Below are positions 22,519-35,156 of a DNA stretch of 64,000 bases, in pieces. This stretch comes from Astrocystis sublimbata (taxonomy: Eukaryota > Ascomycota > Sordariomycetes > Xylariales > Xylariaceae), in the NCBI GenBank assembly GCA_022453515.1, contig JAJNNY010000023.1, positions 248,001 through 312,000 of the forward strand. The letters are read 5' to 3'. A program made the position numbers and the translations under genes. The notes under the pieces are model-generated. The model was not told where the DNA came from. It worked only from the letters and a program-made list of their open reading frames with translations, and ran no database searches. Positions within the stretch are counted from its first letter, which is position 1. Every line of letters begins with the position of its first letter.

Positions 22519-24153
22519 TCAATCAACTTCCATCTGCGTCCGCTGCCTCACAGGCGTCGTCCCGAGACTCTCCAGGCCTCGCTCTCCAGGCGTCCCAGGT
22601 CCACCACCACCATCTCTGAACTGGTCCAGCAGTGTCTTCGCCGCCGTAGCAGTGTCCGCGCCATAACCATTTCCATTATCGGTTCCTCCTTCCCCATTTG
22701 TCTGCGTCGGGGCGCTCCCCTCTCCACCTGGCATCATGAGCGCCCGGTATCTCTCTCCAGCCTCGTTCAACATCTGCTGTACCTCCGGCTCCCTCCTCAC
22801 GATTCCCTCGCGCTCGGTCTTGAGTTGGGCGGTGTGCGCACGCATGCGGACCAGGTCGGCCTCTTTCTGCCTCATGCGCGCCTTGAACGCCTCGACGAGG
22901 ACGCTGAGGTCCGGCAGGGGCGTGATCTTGGGGGGCACGGGGACGACCCCCTCGCGCGCACCCAGGCGCTTCCGCTGCTGCTCGCGCTCTTCGGCCAGCC
23001 CGTCCATGCCTGCGCGTGTCTGCGCCGCCTCGAAAGCCGCCCGCCGCTCGGCTTCCGAGTCGTCCGAAGCTGCGCCAGCGTCGGAGCCCCCGTCGGAGCC
23101 CGTACCCTCGGCGGCCGAGATCAGGGACGCCATCTCGGCGCGGTGGCGCTTGCGCGCCTCGCGCTCGGCTTTCCGGCCGAGCGAGAGCCCGCCGTCCTCG
23201 ACGAAGTCGTCGAAGCCCTCGCCTAAATCCTCGTCTTCGGCCACAAGGCGAGTGTCGGATTTGCTGCTGCCGCCTTTCCGAGATAGAACGGCGAGATAAG
23301 AGTCGCCTGTGTGCCGCTCGTCGTCGTTATCGTCGGATAGCGAGATGAAGTCTTCTGTGCCGACGATGCCTTTCTTCTGTTTCGCAAGACGCGCCCGCCT
23401 CTCTTTCTTCTCGCGTATTTCGGCTTCAGTAAGTACTGACGTTGTCGCTGGCGCGCCAGAGGTCAGAGACGTGGTGGGTGTGTCGGTGTCAACGATCATG
23501 GCGCCCTCTAGCTCCGACGGGTCGAGGGACATCTCGTCGTCGTCTTCTGCCCCTGTGATATGGAGTTTGGAAAGATCTTGCGGCGTGTTGGGTGTTGCGG
23601 ACTGGAGCTCGGAGAGATACTCCTTGCTGTACCGGGGCCGGTTGTCGTCATCTTCCATGGACCGCATGGGCAGCCGACCGAGAGAAAGACCCTTGGAGAT
23701 GCCGGAGGCTGCTAGACCGGACTTCTTGGGCGTGAAAGCGCCTTCGCCTAAGACCATGGCGTCATCGTCGCCGTCGCCTGCTACCTCGCTGGGTCCGAAA
23801 GAAAGCTTCGAGCTGGATTGTCGCTTCTTGAGCTTTGTTCCGCCTGGTCTGGCAGCTGAGGGCCGCACTACCACCGGTGCGCCATCATCGTCCTGGTCCT
23901 TGTTGTCATCTGCGCTATGTGACGTCTTGGTCTCGCCACCGGACTCTTCGGGGGTCTCATGGTCGAAGGCGACGGTTCTGCGCAGTGCCGATTGCTTGAA
24001 CGGTTTCCGGGTCTTGAATGTAGGCTGTAGGGCTGGTTCCTGGGTTTCGGGCGGTGGATTTAGCGAATCGACCGAGGGTGGCTCGTGTTGTTCGTCGTCG
24101 TCGTCTCGTACGGTGATCTTGCGGGCTTTTCTCTTGGACGCGAACGAGCTCAT
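22519..24153 (-). CDS. NTR2: Ntr2-like (nineteen-complex-related) splicing protein
   Basis: Probable nuclear factor of the Ntr1-Ntr2-Prp43 spliceosome disassembly machinery, related to the GCFC/PAXBP1 family. Single exon of 544 residues from the ATG at 24151-24153 (MSSFASKRKARKITV). The open frame runs further upstream, but those residues look like translated leader. The N-terminal third is basic, then acidic and disordered (RDDDDE, DDNKDQDDDG). The middle has the conserved-looking DFISLSDD, GEGFDDFVEDGGLSLGRKAE and KRHRAEMASLI. The C-terminal part is coiled coil (about 430-500), ending in a Gly-rich tail. Acidic and basic blocks explain long antisense frames over this gene. The name rests on overall domain style rather than a single decisive motif. 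Confidence 0.78.
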   Translation of the reverse strand: MSSFASKRKARKITVRDDDDEQHEPPSVDSLNPPPETQEPALQPTFKTRKPFKQSALRRTVAFDHETPEESGGETKTSHSADDNKDQDDDGAPVVVRPSAARPGGTKLKKRQSSSKLSFGPSEVAGDGDDDAMVLGEGAFTPKKSGLAASGISKGLSLGRLPMRSMEDDDNRPRYSKEYLSELQSATPNTPQDLSKLHITGAEDDDEMSLDPSELEGAMIVDTDTPTTSLTSGAPATTSVLTEAEIREKKERRARLAKQKKGIVGTEDFISLSDDNDDERHTGDSYLAVLSRKGGSSKSDTRLVAEDEDLGEGFDDFVEDGGLSLGRKAEREARKRHRAEMASLISAAEGTGSDGGSDAGAASDDSEAERRAAFEAAQTRAGMDGLAEEREQQRKRLGAREGVVPVPPKITPLPDLSVLVEAFKARMRQKEADLVRMRAHTAQLKTEREGIVRREPEVQQMLNEAGERYRALMMPGGEGSAPTQTNGEGGTDNGNGYGADTATAAKTLLDQFRDGGGGPGTPGERGLESLGTTPVRQRTQMEVD

Positions 24154-24660
24154 GGTGGTTGTGTCCCGCCGTCGACTGCGAGACTCTGGGCATCCGTTAC
24201 ATTGGTAGATGCTGTATCTGTAGAAGCTGTGGAGTTTTGACACGCGGTCGCCGAGTTGCGCGATACGAGGTGAATTGGTTGGTTGACAGTCTACAGTGCA
24301 GGGCCCAGCGGCAGGCAACGGTGCCTTATCGATAAAGCTTCTATCTCCCGCTTTCGCATAGCTTATCTTATCGCAAGGTGCAAGATGTACCTTGGGGGCT
24401 TAGGTAGGTAGGTACGTATATCTAACCTAGGCAGGCACCTGCAGGTACCTAAGGTATGTACTTAGCTCTCTACCGAACTTGGCTTGCCTTTGGTATGTGA
24501 TGCCCGCTGCCAAACCCAATGCTTTGGAAGTGCCTTAATATCCATCCCTCTCTGACACCGAAGCTAGCCTCGCGCCCTCATCAGCAAGCCTTTCACTTTC
24601 GATCACGATACTTACCCGCAAGACCGCGTCGCAAATCGTTCCCCTAATCCTCTTGACAAA
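24154..24660. promoter_or_regulatory. Shared upstream region of the Ntr2-like and SmG genes
   Basis: 507 bases separate two start codons facing away from each other. The centre holds an ACCT/AGGT cluster at about 24399-24462, with the CACCTGCAGGTACCT stretch inside it. CT-rich sequence leads into SmG. Nothing else is recognised. Confidence 0.55.
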
Positions 24661-25107
24661 ATGGCGCCCGCACAGCCAGAGCTCAAGAAGGTAGGTCTCA
24701 CCGCCCACCTCGACGCGCCGCCGCCGCTGTGAATCCCCTGCTAACCACACCCGTAGTATCTTGACAAGAGACTCTTTGTCCAGTTAAATGGCAGCCGCAA
24801 AGTCATCGGTGTCCTCCGCGGTTACGATGTAGGTCGGCCCCCAGCCAACGCTGCCGCAATAGCTATGCAGAGCTGACCCTGTTGATAGGTCTTCCTAAAC
24901 ATCGTTTTAGACGACGCTGTGGAGGAGAAGGATGGTGGCGAGAAGGTCCGGTTAGGGATGGTCGTACGTATTTTGCCGGGCTCCCCTCGTACGCCAAAGC
25001 TTTGCGCGCCTGCTGACACCCATCTTTCCTGCCAGGTCATACGAGGCAACTCAGTCGTCATGCTAGAAGCACTCGAGAGAATTGGCGGCGGCGATCGCGA
25101 TAAATGA
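24661..25107 (+). CDS. SMX2: Small nuclear ribonucleoprotein SmG
   Basis: Core subunit of the heptameric Sm ring on U1, U2, U4 and U5 snRNAs. Four exons, 24661-24690, 24757-24828, 24889-24963 and 25036-25107, all join in phase 0 and give 82 residues. The three introns are 60-72 nt (gtaggt...cgtag, gtaggt...gatag, gtacgt...gccag). The Sm1 motif is seen in LNGSRKVIGVLRGYDVFLNIVLD and the Sm2 motif in VIRGNSVVMLEALER; the length and the PELKKYLDK start match SmG of yeast and man. Exons are too short for a simple open-frame search to find whole. Confidence 0.95.
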
Positions 25108-28100
25108 GCGAATGTTAAGAGTATTGGTTGGAAACCGCTATGACGAGAGGAACGCCTCGATTGCCTGTGCGATGAGGACGAGCATGGAACAATGGTTCCT
25201 CTGCTCCCCAGAAGGAGATTGGTCGGCAAGAATGGCGTTCAGGCGAAGGTTCGATCGCAATATTAGAAGGGCCTGCCACCCTTGCAGATAAAGTCGTTAT
25301 GATGGTAGCGTGTGCTGCATGCTGTGTGCAGCTACGCGTGGTCGGTAGGATGAGGACGAGGTTCGCCATACCCCAGATACCGAAGAGCTACATGTGGGAC
25401 AAGGTGTCGGTTCGACACAGTCACGCTGGACGACGAAGCGCTGTGGCCACGAGGATGCACTTTTAGCCTACTATGAAATACAGCGTATCAGTCAACTTCC
25501 ATCCGGTCAGGGTGTACACTACGCTGAGAGTCGATCGATGTTCAAACCTATGCATGTCTTCGGTGTTCGATCAAATCACCAATATCAATCCTTTTTGCTT
25601 ATTCCGCCTTTGACAAGCCTGGACATCCGACGGCATTTTTCGAAAACGCTGAGATATGTCAGCAAGATACGGCGCAGTGGCATCTTGATCTACGTGAACT
25701 CTGAGATCGAGGACTGGCAAAGAGACTGAACACTACGATAGGCAGTGTTTTATAAACAGTGGCAGCTAACGAAGAACGAGTTTGTTGACAAAACATGAAG
25801 TTGGTAGAATGACAAGCACACGATGCACAGTACGTCAATAGGAAGTAGCGGAGAAGCCCAGGTAGACTGCAGTCGAATTCGAATCCATACGGGGAAAGGA
25901 ACTTCTAGCCAGCCAGCTAGCCTTAGCTTTCCCTTTCATTTGACTTTTTCTATCAGCTATCATCTCTACTATCCTTGTTGTGATAGAGTTCCTCGGGATG
26001 TATTGGTATTCTTGCCGTGGGCCATGCTTGCTCGCTCTCAAGCACGGAGCCCAAGCAGCTGCCCAAGCACTAATCGAGGCACCTGGGCAGTTGTTGCCCA
26101 ACCATTCTACAACTCGCCCTGGTTGTTTCTAGGACCAAACAACACCTCACAAGTGGGTAAGGCCATGACCACTCGCCTAGCTTTATACCCTTGGTTTTTA
26201 AAGTTCGAGCAAGGCGCATGTCTGCTGAGTTGGTCAGGCTTATTTGGCAGGCATACCCTGTTAACATGACGAGGGCCAGGTATATCATCAACAGATGAAG
26301 TGTTGGCGCCCGTAGTATGAGTCTCGTGGTATGCATGGTCGCACTTCGACGATAGTCACACAAAAGAAATTGCTAATCTTTTAGAAGCAGAGCTGATACT
26401 GGCATCTACTACAATGCATATAAGAGTATAAACTCTGTAACATAATGCTGTTTGTTTTTGTATGTTGAAACAACAACGTAATACCCTATAGCTGTACACT
26501 CCCCTCGAGGGGACAGCCAAAACAGCGAGTCTGGTCGGTAGAGTTGTCATTTCACTTACACAAAACAGCAATTTAATGATTATAAGTATATAGACAGGGT
26601 GGGCGAGTGGCCAATTGCGAGGGCTATAAGAATGTGTACTATGTAGGCGGGGTAAAGGTATCAATACTAGTATTACGGAGTATAATTACGAAGTAAGGTA
26701 TGTAATCAACTTTTGAGCTGGGTTTACCTTCGTTTGTTGATGAAAGCAACAAGACTTGTATGAGGAAAGTCGAACATAGCTTGTTTTATTCTAAGACTTG
26801 ACTATTACTTTCAGCAGGAATAGATCTGCACTATAACTGAAGCTCTGTTTTCTTGCTGGTTTATTCTTGTTATTTCATTAGAAGTCATTCAAATATAGAT
26901 TATGAGACGGTCAATGTGTATATATATGTGTATATGTGTTGAATGAGTAGATACATATATAATAAAGTGAAAGGAAAAGTACGAAACCATCAATTCACAC
27001 CACCCTATGAGATACTAACATTTCGAGAGAGCATTGAGACGAATGCGAGGCTATCTATTGCTTCATGGTTACTGTCACCGGTTTAGGGAGCTACAATGTG
27101 TGAGAAGATGCTCGCCGAATTATGTTGCGGCGCTGTGATTGACCCTCTTTCCCCCGTGGCTGTCGCCTGCAATTGTAGTTTACTTCCAAATGACGGACTC
27201 TCGGGACTCCGATATCAGAACGCGGCCTTGATAGTTGTACATGCACGTATCATTTTTGAGTGAGTACACGTTGTCATCCTTCATCCTTATTGCATTTCAT
27301 GCAAACTCAGCCAAACAAGCAATACCTCCGTAGCACGCGAGATGGCAGTAAGACAAGATTATATTCTTGTTTTATGTGGCATCCACATGAGATAACATAG
27401 TGAGAAGACTCACTGCCATGTTTAAGCCACAATGCTCAAACTGACAGGCAATGCCTTGTCCGAAGCCATGAATTTCCAGCAAACGATTGTATACATCATT
27501 TCTTACATCCAGTACTGCACACACATCCCATGCTCTTATGAGTTGGATTTTATGACCGAGCTCTTCGTTTCCTAATCTCACAAATAAGCTCCCAACTGGT
27601 AGCAGACACATTGTGCTCCACCCTACAACGGTAACGACATGACCAACGGCTCTCATCGATTTGGGCCAGATTTTGGACCAATGATGACACACCATACTTT
27701 TCAACTAGGTAACAGCAAGTTGCGAGGAAAAGTCTCTCAGCCAATGAACCCACAGTAAGATTTTTGCACTGAGCCAACAACAAGCTCCTTGCACTGAGCA
27801 ACGGTTGCCCAACAAAAAGTGAGGAGTTCTCAGCCCAGTAATAACCCCCAAGTGCGCAGACTTTCACAGTAAGCAAACTACTCTGGTCTTTGGCACTCTT
27901 CGTCAAATCGAGAGAGTCCCTGAAATCAAGCTCGTATGCCGGCTCTGGTCTTCTCCTTTTCCGTGCTGATCACAATGCTTAGAGCGAAGACTCATCACAT
28001 GTACAGCATTGACACCTTCCCAGCAGGGAGATATCACGTCGGCGGGAAACCCGGCTCTGGTCACCATTCGGCTCGGCTTCTAGGCCCGTCTGGACTATCT

Positions 28101-31100
28101 CCCCCCCGCCTGTCGGAGATTGCGGACACGGCGGGTAATGCTGGATTTTGGCGAAATGTCTTTGGTGTGCCCGGGTGACTCCAGCTGGACTCCTGCATGA
28201 CGTCGAGCCACGTTCCTCGAGGGTTACGCCCTGCTGCAAGCCGTGGGAAAGGATTCCTCGAGGGTGTGATTCCTTCGCCTTCCGAAAACTCCCCAGGAAC
28301 AAGCGAAGGGCGTGGGGGGTTCATCTGCTGCAGCCCCCAATCAAGTCACTTAACCGTTAGTGAGGAAGTGAGACATCCAGCCGCTCGGCATGCCTATTAA
28401 GAGAAGCATGGAAATTCTCACATTAAAACCGCAGCCGCGCTATCCTCTGGGGAAAAAGAAAAAGCACAACAACCAACCTCAGACATGAAGGGGACGGTTG
28501 CGCATGCGCTCGACAGCCTTATGTAGAATGTGAGATCCTCCACGACATGCACGATGCCCCCAGACAAGATTGCATGTATCCTGTTTCTCGACCGGTCCGG
28601 ATTCCGGGAAGGTGGAATATAACGGCGTCGACTGCGGCGTAATCGTTAACACAGCTTCGAGCACACACAAAGTTGTTGCTCCTAGTTCTCCCTTGTAGCA
28701 CTCTTCCCGCGCAAAAAAAGAAAAAGAAAAAGTGTTGGCGGATGCTGTGATCTGAAGCGCACGTAGGTATCGTAATTGGACCTTTCAGACGCATTAGCTG
28801 CAAAATAGGCAATGACCCTTTCGCGGCAACACCACGATGCATCCCCTTTCAGGAATCTCAAACCCTGCACGGTTTTTGATACTACTATGTACATTACCTT
28901 ACCCTCATACCCCTCCTACCCGGGCCATTGAACTTTTGCATGCATGCATGCATACATCGCAAGGTGATGAGACATGTATACATATAGATAGGTAGGGGCA
29001 TTGCATATATTGCATGTACAACCTTACTCTCAAGAACAGGCGTCTGGATTCATGCACTCCAAACTCGACCAGCGGGCGGTAGGTTTCATTGACACCTTAA
29101 ACCACCATCCTGACTTGTTTTGCCCCCTTTCCGAGGACCGCCTCTGCTTCGTTGGTGTTTTGCAACATGCAAGATTCGGAGAGGGCAATCAGGAACGATA
29201 GCTGGTAGGAGGTCCCCTTATTACCCTTTGCGGATGGTATACGTTGTATCGGGAACCCATCGGTTGATGCACAGCTTGTAAGATATAGACTAGCTCACGT
29301 GCAGTATACGTAAGCTCTGGGGGGACTGGAAGTGGCCGCGAATCGTCCCGAACTACATCCTCTTTCATGACCCGATCGAGCATCTCACAGCAATCTATAT
29401 GCCGGTTTATTCATGACGGTTTCCCAATACGCCGCGATCATCTCGATTATCTTTGCTGTCTACTGACCTTTGCGAATATAGCCTATTCCGCCACACACTG
29501 TGAGAACATGAAAGTGAAAGCATGCCAATGGATTTGTGGCCAAAGTTCGGATGGAGGAGAACCCATCGGCTAGTCAGGCAAATATGGTAGCAGTAATGCG
29601 GGCTGGAATGTGCGTGTGTACTGCGTGCGTAGGTTTGTATATCCCTTGCCTGTTCGCATGCATGCATCTGTATGTACGTAACATTGGTGGTTGAACTAGG
29701 CGACCCCAAGGACTCAAGCAACCAAGGACCCACGGAAGCAGGTCGCTATGCCGTTGTCTATTTCTAAGCCATTATTGCATGGACATGGACAGTAGGCGGT
29801 AGGTGAGTAGTGAATGCTGAAATACTGTCTACAAGCATGTAGGATGATATCCCATGCTTTCTCCGTCGTATGATTCCTACTGCGCAAGTAAAATTTTCAC
29901 ACATGCGTTTCCCCCTCTTCGTTTCCTCCTATCATGTCGCGAAATACTGACTGTGATGGTTTCATAACAGCACTTGTGTCATAGACTCAAAGGGTCAGGG
30001 TCACCATGTTTGGCATACGAGTAACTGCGTTAAAACCGAGATGGTGCGATAAAGCAAGGCACGTTAGCATCTCATACTTTTTTTTTAACCGCGACCCTCT
30101 ATTCAAAGCAGAATCTCGAATCATGGCTTGAGGAGGGGTTCCTCTGTTATGGAGCCAGGTGTGGAAACAAGCATGTAGCTAGAGGAAGCGGTTCAAGGTT
30201 GCATATGAGCTGCAAGAGAGCCCACACAATAAGTGAAAAAAAACCCTCTTTGTTGGCGTGGAGAGCGCACCAGCTCGCCAGGACATGGGATCTAGACAAA
30301 ACTTCGCATCATTCGCCGAGTGGTCTACAATACGCTTACTTGTATCCTCAATGGCTGGCAAGACCGAGGGTTGTAAGGTTGATCTTGTGTGAGCGCTAAT
30401 TAAAGTGAAGATCATAAGTGCTTTAATTGAAACATCTTATAGTAATACCCTTATTGTCGCATGCTCTTACCTATTTTCGCGTGTTATTAGGTACGGGGCT
30501 ATAACCTTTGCCATGTTGTTATGTACGAGTACACATGGTCCGGAGCGAGCAGTTACAAAAGTACCTACCTACTACTCATGAACACTTCGACCTAGGGGCT
30601 TAGCTGCTCCATGGGCGAGTGCCAAGTGGCTTGCCAAAGTAAGTGGCCCTCTCTGGCAGTGGCTTGTAGATCCGGGGTTTTGCGGCTGCGATAACCTGGA
30701 ACGGCGTCGAGATTTACGATTCAGTCCGGTGCATACACGGCCGCCCTAGAGAGGATTGGGAACTCCAGGCATGGAAAAGGCCCGGGGCTAACGCCCGAAT
30801 ACTTTGATCGGTTCGGCGGGAACTTAAGATAGCGCTATCTTGCTCGCTTGCTAACTACTCGTAGACCTTCGCATCGCCCGGAAATCTAGTAATCTACTAG
30901 TATGTTGCGCATATGTATATCTCTACTCTTTCCCACGCTATCTCCAATGCAGTGGACCCTAGCTAGCCATGTCTGCTCAATAGTTAACAGGCGATGATGC
31001 GTAGCCCTAGACGGGAGGCATAAGCTGCTGCAACAGGGCTTTTCAAGCCGCTCGTCGTATGGGATGAGACGCGGCAAGGAAGCTACGTGTACATGGGAAC

Positions 31101-32549
31101 TCTTTCTTGGATTTGGAATGGCCGTGATGCAACATATCGGCTGTATACTCGCTCTTGTACGGCTTGTATTGCATCAGAGGGTTGCTGTATCGTGTTGAAA
31201 GATTGGTTCTGGCTTCGAAGTGGTTGCGTTGAGCTGTTTAGGAATAACTTGGCGCAGCCGAGAGGCCGAGGACCTTCGCCTGTGATCATCGGCGTTGTTA
31301 GTCGATATCTATGTCATTCGATCACTCTGGAACCCGATAGTGTGGATACGCGGCGATGGAACCCTATCGCTCCTCCATGCAGACCTTTGTGTCGGCGACG
31401 GTGGGCGATGGGTACTTGATTGCGAGGTGTGCCCGGCCGTGCGCCAATCGATGACAGATCGATCCAGCGGTACATGTCCAGAATGCAGAATGTGTAGATA
31501 CCGACCTAGGTACGTAGTAGAGTTTGTTTCTGTTTCGTTGGATTGGCTGCGACGAGCTGAACAGGTTGCGTGTGAACCAGAAACACGAGACTATGGTGCT
31601 GACATCAAGCCACAATATGTTGCTGTCCAATCGGTAGAATGATAATATATAGATATAATACGAGATGCTGTATTGACGTCTGACGGGACAATAATTCTGG
31701 CGACGCGGTTCGACCCCTGAAGATCTCTCTTGTATGTATAGGACTCCCTTCGCCACACTTTCGTGATCCCTGGAACGCATCCATCGTCTGTGCGACCACA
31801 ACCCGCCGTTGCATTCGATGGAGCGTTGGGACTGCGACGGTACCGCAGCCTGGCCTGATCTGGCCGCCAACTTTTGGCAATGTCTTGTACGAGTAATTCA
31901 TGTTGCTCTGTGCTGCGGACAATACCCATTTTTTCCCACACAGAGATTCCCGAATACCATTGGTTGTATTTGCAGGGACGCGGCCATGAGCATTTACAAG
32001 GACCATGCTTCCATTTTGCCGCATGGCAGCTAGCCTCCCTATTCCAGTACACGGTATTCCGACTTCTGGTCTCGGTCCGAACCCAACTTCATGGCTAGCT
32101 CCCGGGAACTTGGCGACCTGTGGCGGCGATCTCCATGTCTGAGTCCATGCCAACGTCACACATGGGACGGATCTTCACAACGTGCTCTTCTTGTAAATAA
32201 CAAAAGTAGAGAGTGAGTGCAAGTGTATTGCAAGTCGTATATGCCCTATTATGGCCCGTTTTGAGATTTGAGGAGTACCACCAACCAATGGGTAGCCAGG
32301 TGAATTCTTCGTCAAAGTCAAAGACCGGGCCCCGTGGTGTATACTAGCTAGGTACATAGCAGGTAGGGAGGTAAGTAGGTGATCCGATGAATCTGAACAA
32401 GTCATCGCAATCGCAGCATCTACGGTTGCTATTTGCGAGTCTACATCGAAAGGGGATGATAATACAGTGTGTGGAAATGTGACCACACTGTATTTCAGAA
32501 TCTATAGCTGTGACGAGCTAAAGTGATGCTTGAGGGGGTGGGTGACTTC

Positions 32550-32575
32550 CATGTAGGTACCTAGGTACCTACATG
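32550..32575. repeat. 26-bp perfect palindrome
   Basis: The arms are CATGTAGGTACCT (32550-32562) and its exact complement AGGTACCTACATG (32563-32575). It is the longest perfect member of the ACCT/AGGT family seen here and has no spacer. Confidence 0.85.
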
Positions 32576-35129
32576 TAGTAGGCGATATAAGTTCCATGCT
32601 GGACTGTGCCACAATCCATTCGACTTGTGAGTCAGGGCATACCTACTATTACTTAGTACCTACTTAATGTACTAAGGTTTTCAACGGCGTCTTCTATCTC
32701 GCATGATGCATAACCGTCGAGAGCCGGCTTTACACGACCAGGCTTGCGCCTCCATAGGGTTTACACATGTTGCGGTTGGATCTGTACCTGACCACGATAT
32801 GCACACCTACCTTGGTAATTCAGGCAGGCCAGGTGGAAAGTATATCATGATGTAGGTAGGTAAAGCAAAGAGATGGTGAACCCCATGTAAAATTAGCCTA
32901 TCCACCAGCGCAACCACATTCATCGACCTACATATTCGATGCTTGAGCCTACTGTGGACAGGAAAGGGAGGGTCCTGAGGAAGGTCCGCTTCAGGGTCAG
33001 TAAACAGGCGAAGTACCATACAGACCTAAACAGAGACGAGCATTGTAATACGCCGCGTAGACTACTGATTCGGGCTGCCATGATGCCATGTCGTAGCACG
33101 AGCCGGGTAAAGGGTGGTGCAAGTGACGTGACGGGAGATGCAAGCCCACCCTCCAATAACTATCGAAAGAGTAGGAGACTGGCCTAGCGGACCTAGTCGG
33201 CTCGGGTGGTGAGCAGGTCGACGCCTTGTGCTTAGTGGTAGAATTATTATTACGTTGAGATGGACAAGACTCGTCGTGGACTTGTAATGTACATAACTAC
33301 ATAGCTACCTACCTACCCAGACATCCAGACTACCTATATCACGACACTTTTTACTTATTACGTAGGCTCCGTTCTTATTGCCAGCATTATTGCTTTTCCT
33401 TACCAAGGAAGAAGGGTTCATTTGTGTGGTTCCTTAGCGACAAACGCAGGTCCAAGAGAACATGGCTAGTGCGGCTTGGAGAATACAGTACACAGACGAC
33501 TGTCGAGCACAGTCAAGTCTGCAATATGATGATGTGCCAGGGCTTCGCCAGGGGTCCTCGGAGTGGGTGTCGGGTGGGGGGAGGGGTTGGTATGCCAAGT
33601 GCTGCATGACAGATGGGTTGGATGGCAAGATGGAAGCTATAATCAAGGTTTGGCAAGGTTTGGTCCGATAGATGGATCTGGAGTTTCTTCTATATTGCCG
33701 CAATATGAGTGCGGCGTATGCGCAGTCTTACCGAAAGAGGCTTGAACTACGAATAACAGGCGAGCTGAACGGCCTTCGTAGCATCTGAGTATATCACCAC
33801 TCTCGGCGAGTGAGCATCACTGTGTGATTCTTCATTGCGCCTCTGCGTTGTATTATTCAAATGGTCATACGTACCTAGGCCCCTGGGTATGTATCTCCTC
33901 CCACCTGCCAAGACATCGTGAAAGCCAAGGCATCTGTCGTTACAGTATCAGAACCTCCGAGATGGAGCGGAATCGGGTGGGGGCGTGGGCAGATGGTTGG
34001 TGGGACGCTCCCCGCAGAGAGGCTATAGTCCGGCTTCACGATGTTGTGCTGTGATGGCAATGGCAGTTCATTCTTCAGTGTATCGGAGCCGCTTTATTAC
34101 TGTGACGAAATGGCACGACAACTGGATAGCCGCGCGAGAACGCGCGATCTATTCTCAGCGAGTGGAGTCTTTGGCTCGTTGCGCCGTCGTGAGTGGTGTC
34201 ATTCAAGCTGTTACTAATACCCATGTGTGCTAGTGGCGATACCGATTTTCCGAGGTCTACTCGTACACGTAGACATTATTTTGTGTATGTCAACTTTGTC
34301 AACTGATCGATATTGAGCCGAGCACGCGTATTGTGCCGTGTTCGGGCGCTTTGGACCAAGATCAGCCGCCACAAGGCAGACCAGAATATAATTCATAACG
34401 AGCAGCTTACTCGCTGCGCGGGCCCGGCACCAGGTTGCAATGCACCCCACGACTTTCATCCCGCTCTACAGAATCTTGGGGAGCATCGATAGAGTAAATC
34501 GACTGATCTGTGCTTACAATCGGAGCATTGGGGCATTGAGAGCCGGGGTTGGCTGTTCTAGAAGCCTGGATGGAGTCAAGACGAGAGGTTTCGCAAGATG
34601 AGATTGACCAATCGAGATTGTCTTATCTGCGCTGGATAGATTCCAGTTACGATCCAGTGTTAGTGTTAATGTTAGTGTTAAGCTGGCTAGGCGACAATTC
34701 GTACTGCGCATGCCAATGAGGCCGCTCGCGCGATACTGACTCGGATTGTCGTCGTTTCGTGGAGAAGTCCTGCTTGCTTTGGTGAGAAGTGCACACACAA
34801 GACAAGCTAGAGCATTGTTTGCACCAGTGGCATGCAGAGGCTCATGTCGCACTTGGTAGCTGCGATAATTATTGCTGGACCATGGGACTGTACTATGTGG
34901 TGTCCTTCACAAAGCTAGGGCTTACCGGCGCGCTTTTGCTTGCGATCGCTTGCGCGATTAGTCTAGATGAGGGAGGTTCGTCAGCCTAGCTTTTCTCCAC
35001 ATCCGCAGAGAAGAATATCGTCGTTTAACGTCCTTCTTGGCCTCATCGCACACCATCCCAGGCTACCGAACGATCCTTCGCTCGCAACCCCGCATGCATT
35101 GGTGGCTTCTCATGACCCCCTCGACGCTA

Positions 35130-35156
35130 GTTGGCGCCGTGAACAGTGGCGCCAAC
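35130..35156. repeat. 9-bp inverted repeat around a 9-base spacer
   Basis: GTTGGCGCC at 35130-35138 and GGCGCCAAC at 35148-35156 flank GTGAACAGT. The arms form a perfect hairpin. Such TGGCGCC sequences also occur next to LTRs in some retroelements, but no LTR pair is seen. Confidence 0.7.

Noticed and set aside
23309..24208. 299-codon plus-strand frame over the Ntr2-like gene
   Set aside because: Ser-rich antisense of Asp/Glu-rich coding sequence; no motif of its own.
31364..32159. Overlapping minus-strand frames of 153-184 codons
   Set aside because: Three mutually overlapping frames with no family motif. None can be preferred, and no splice-linked continuation was seen.
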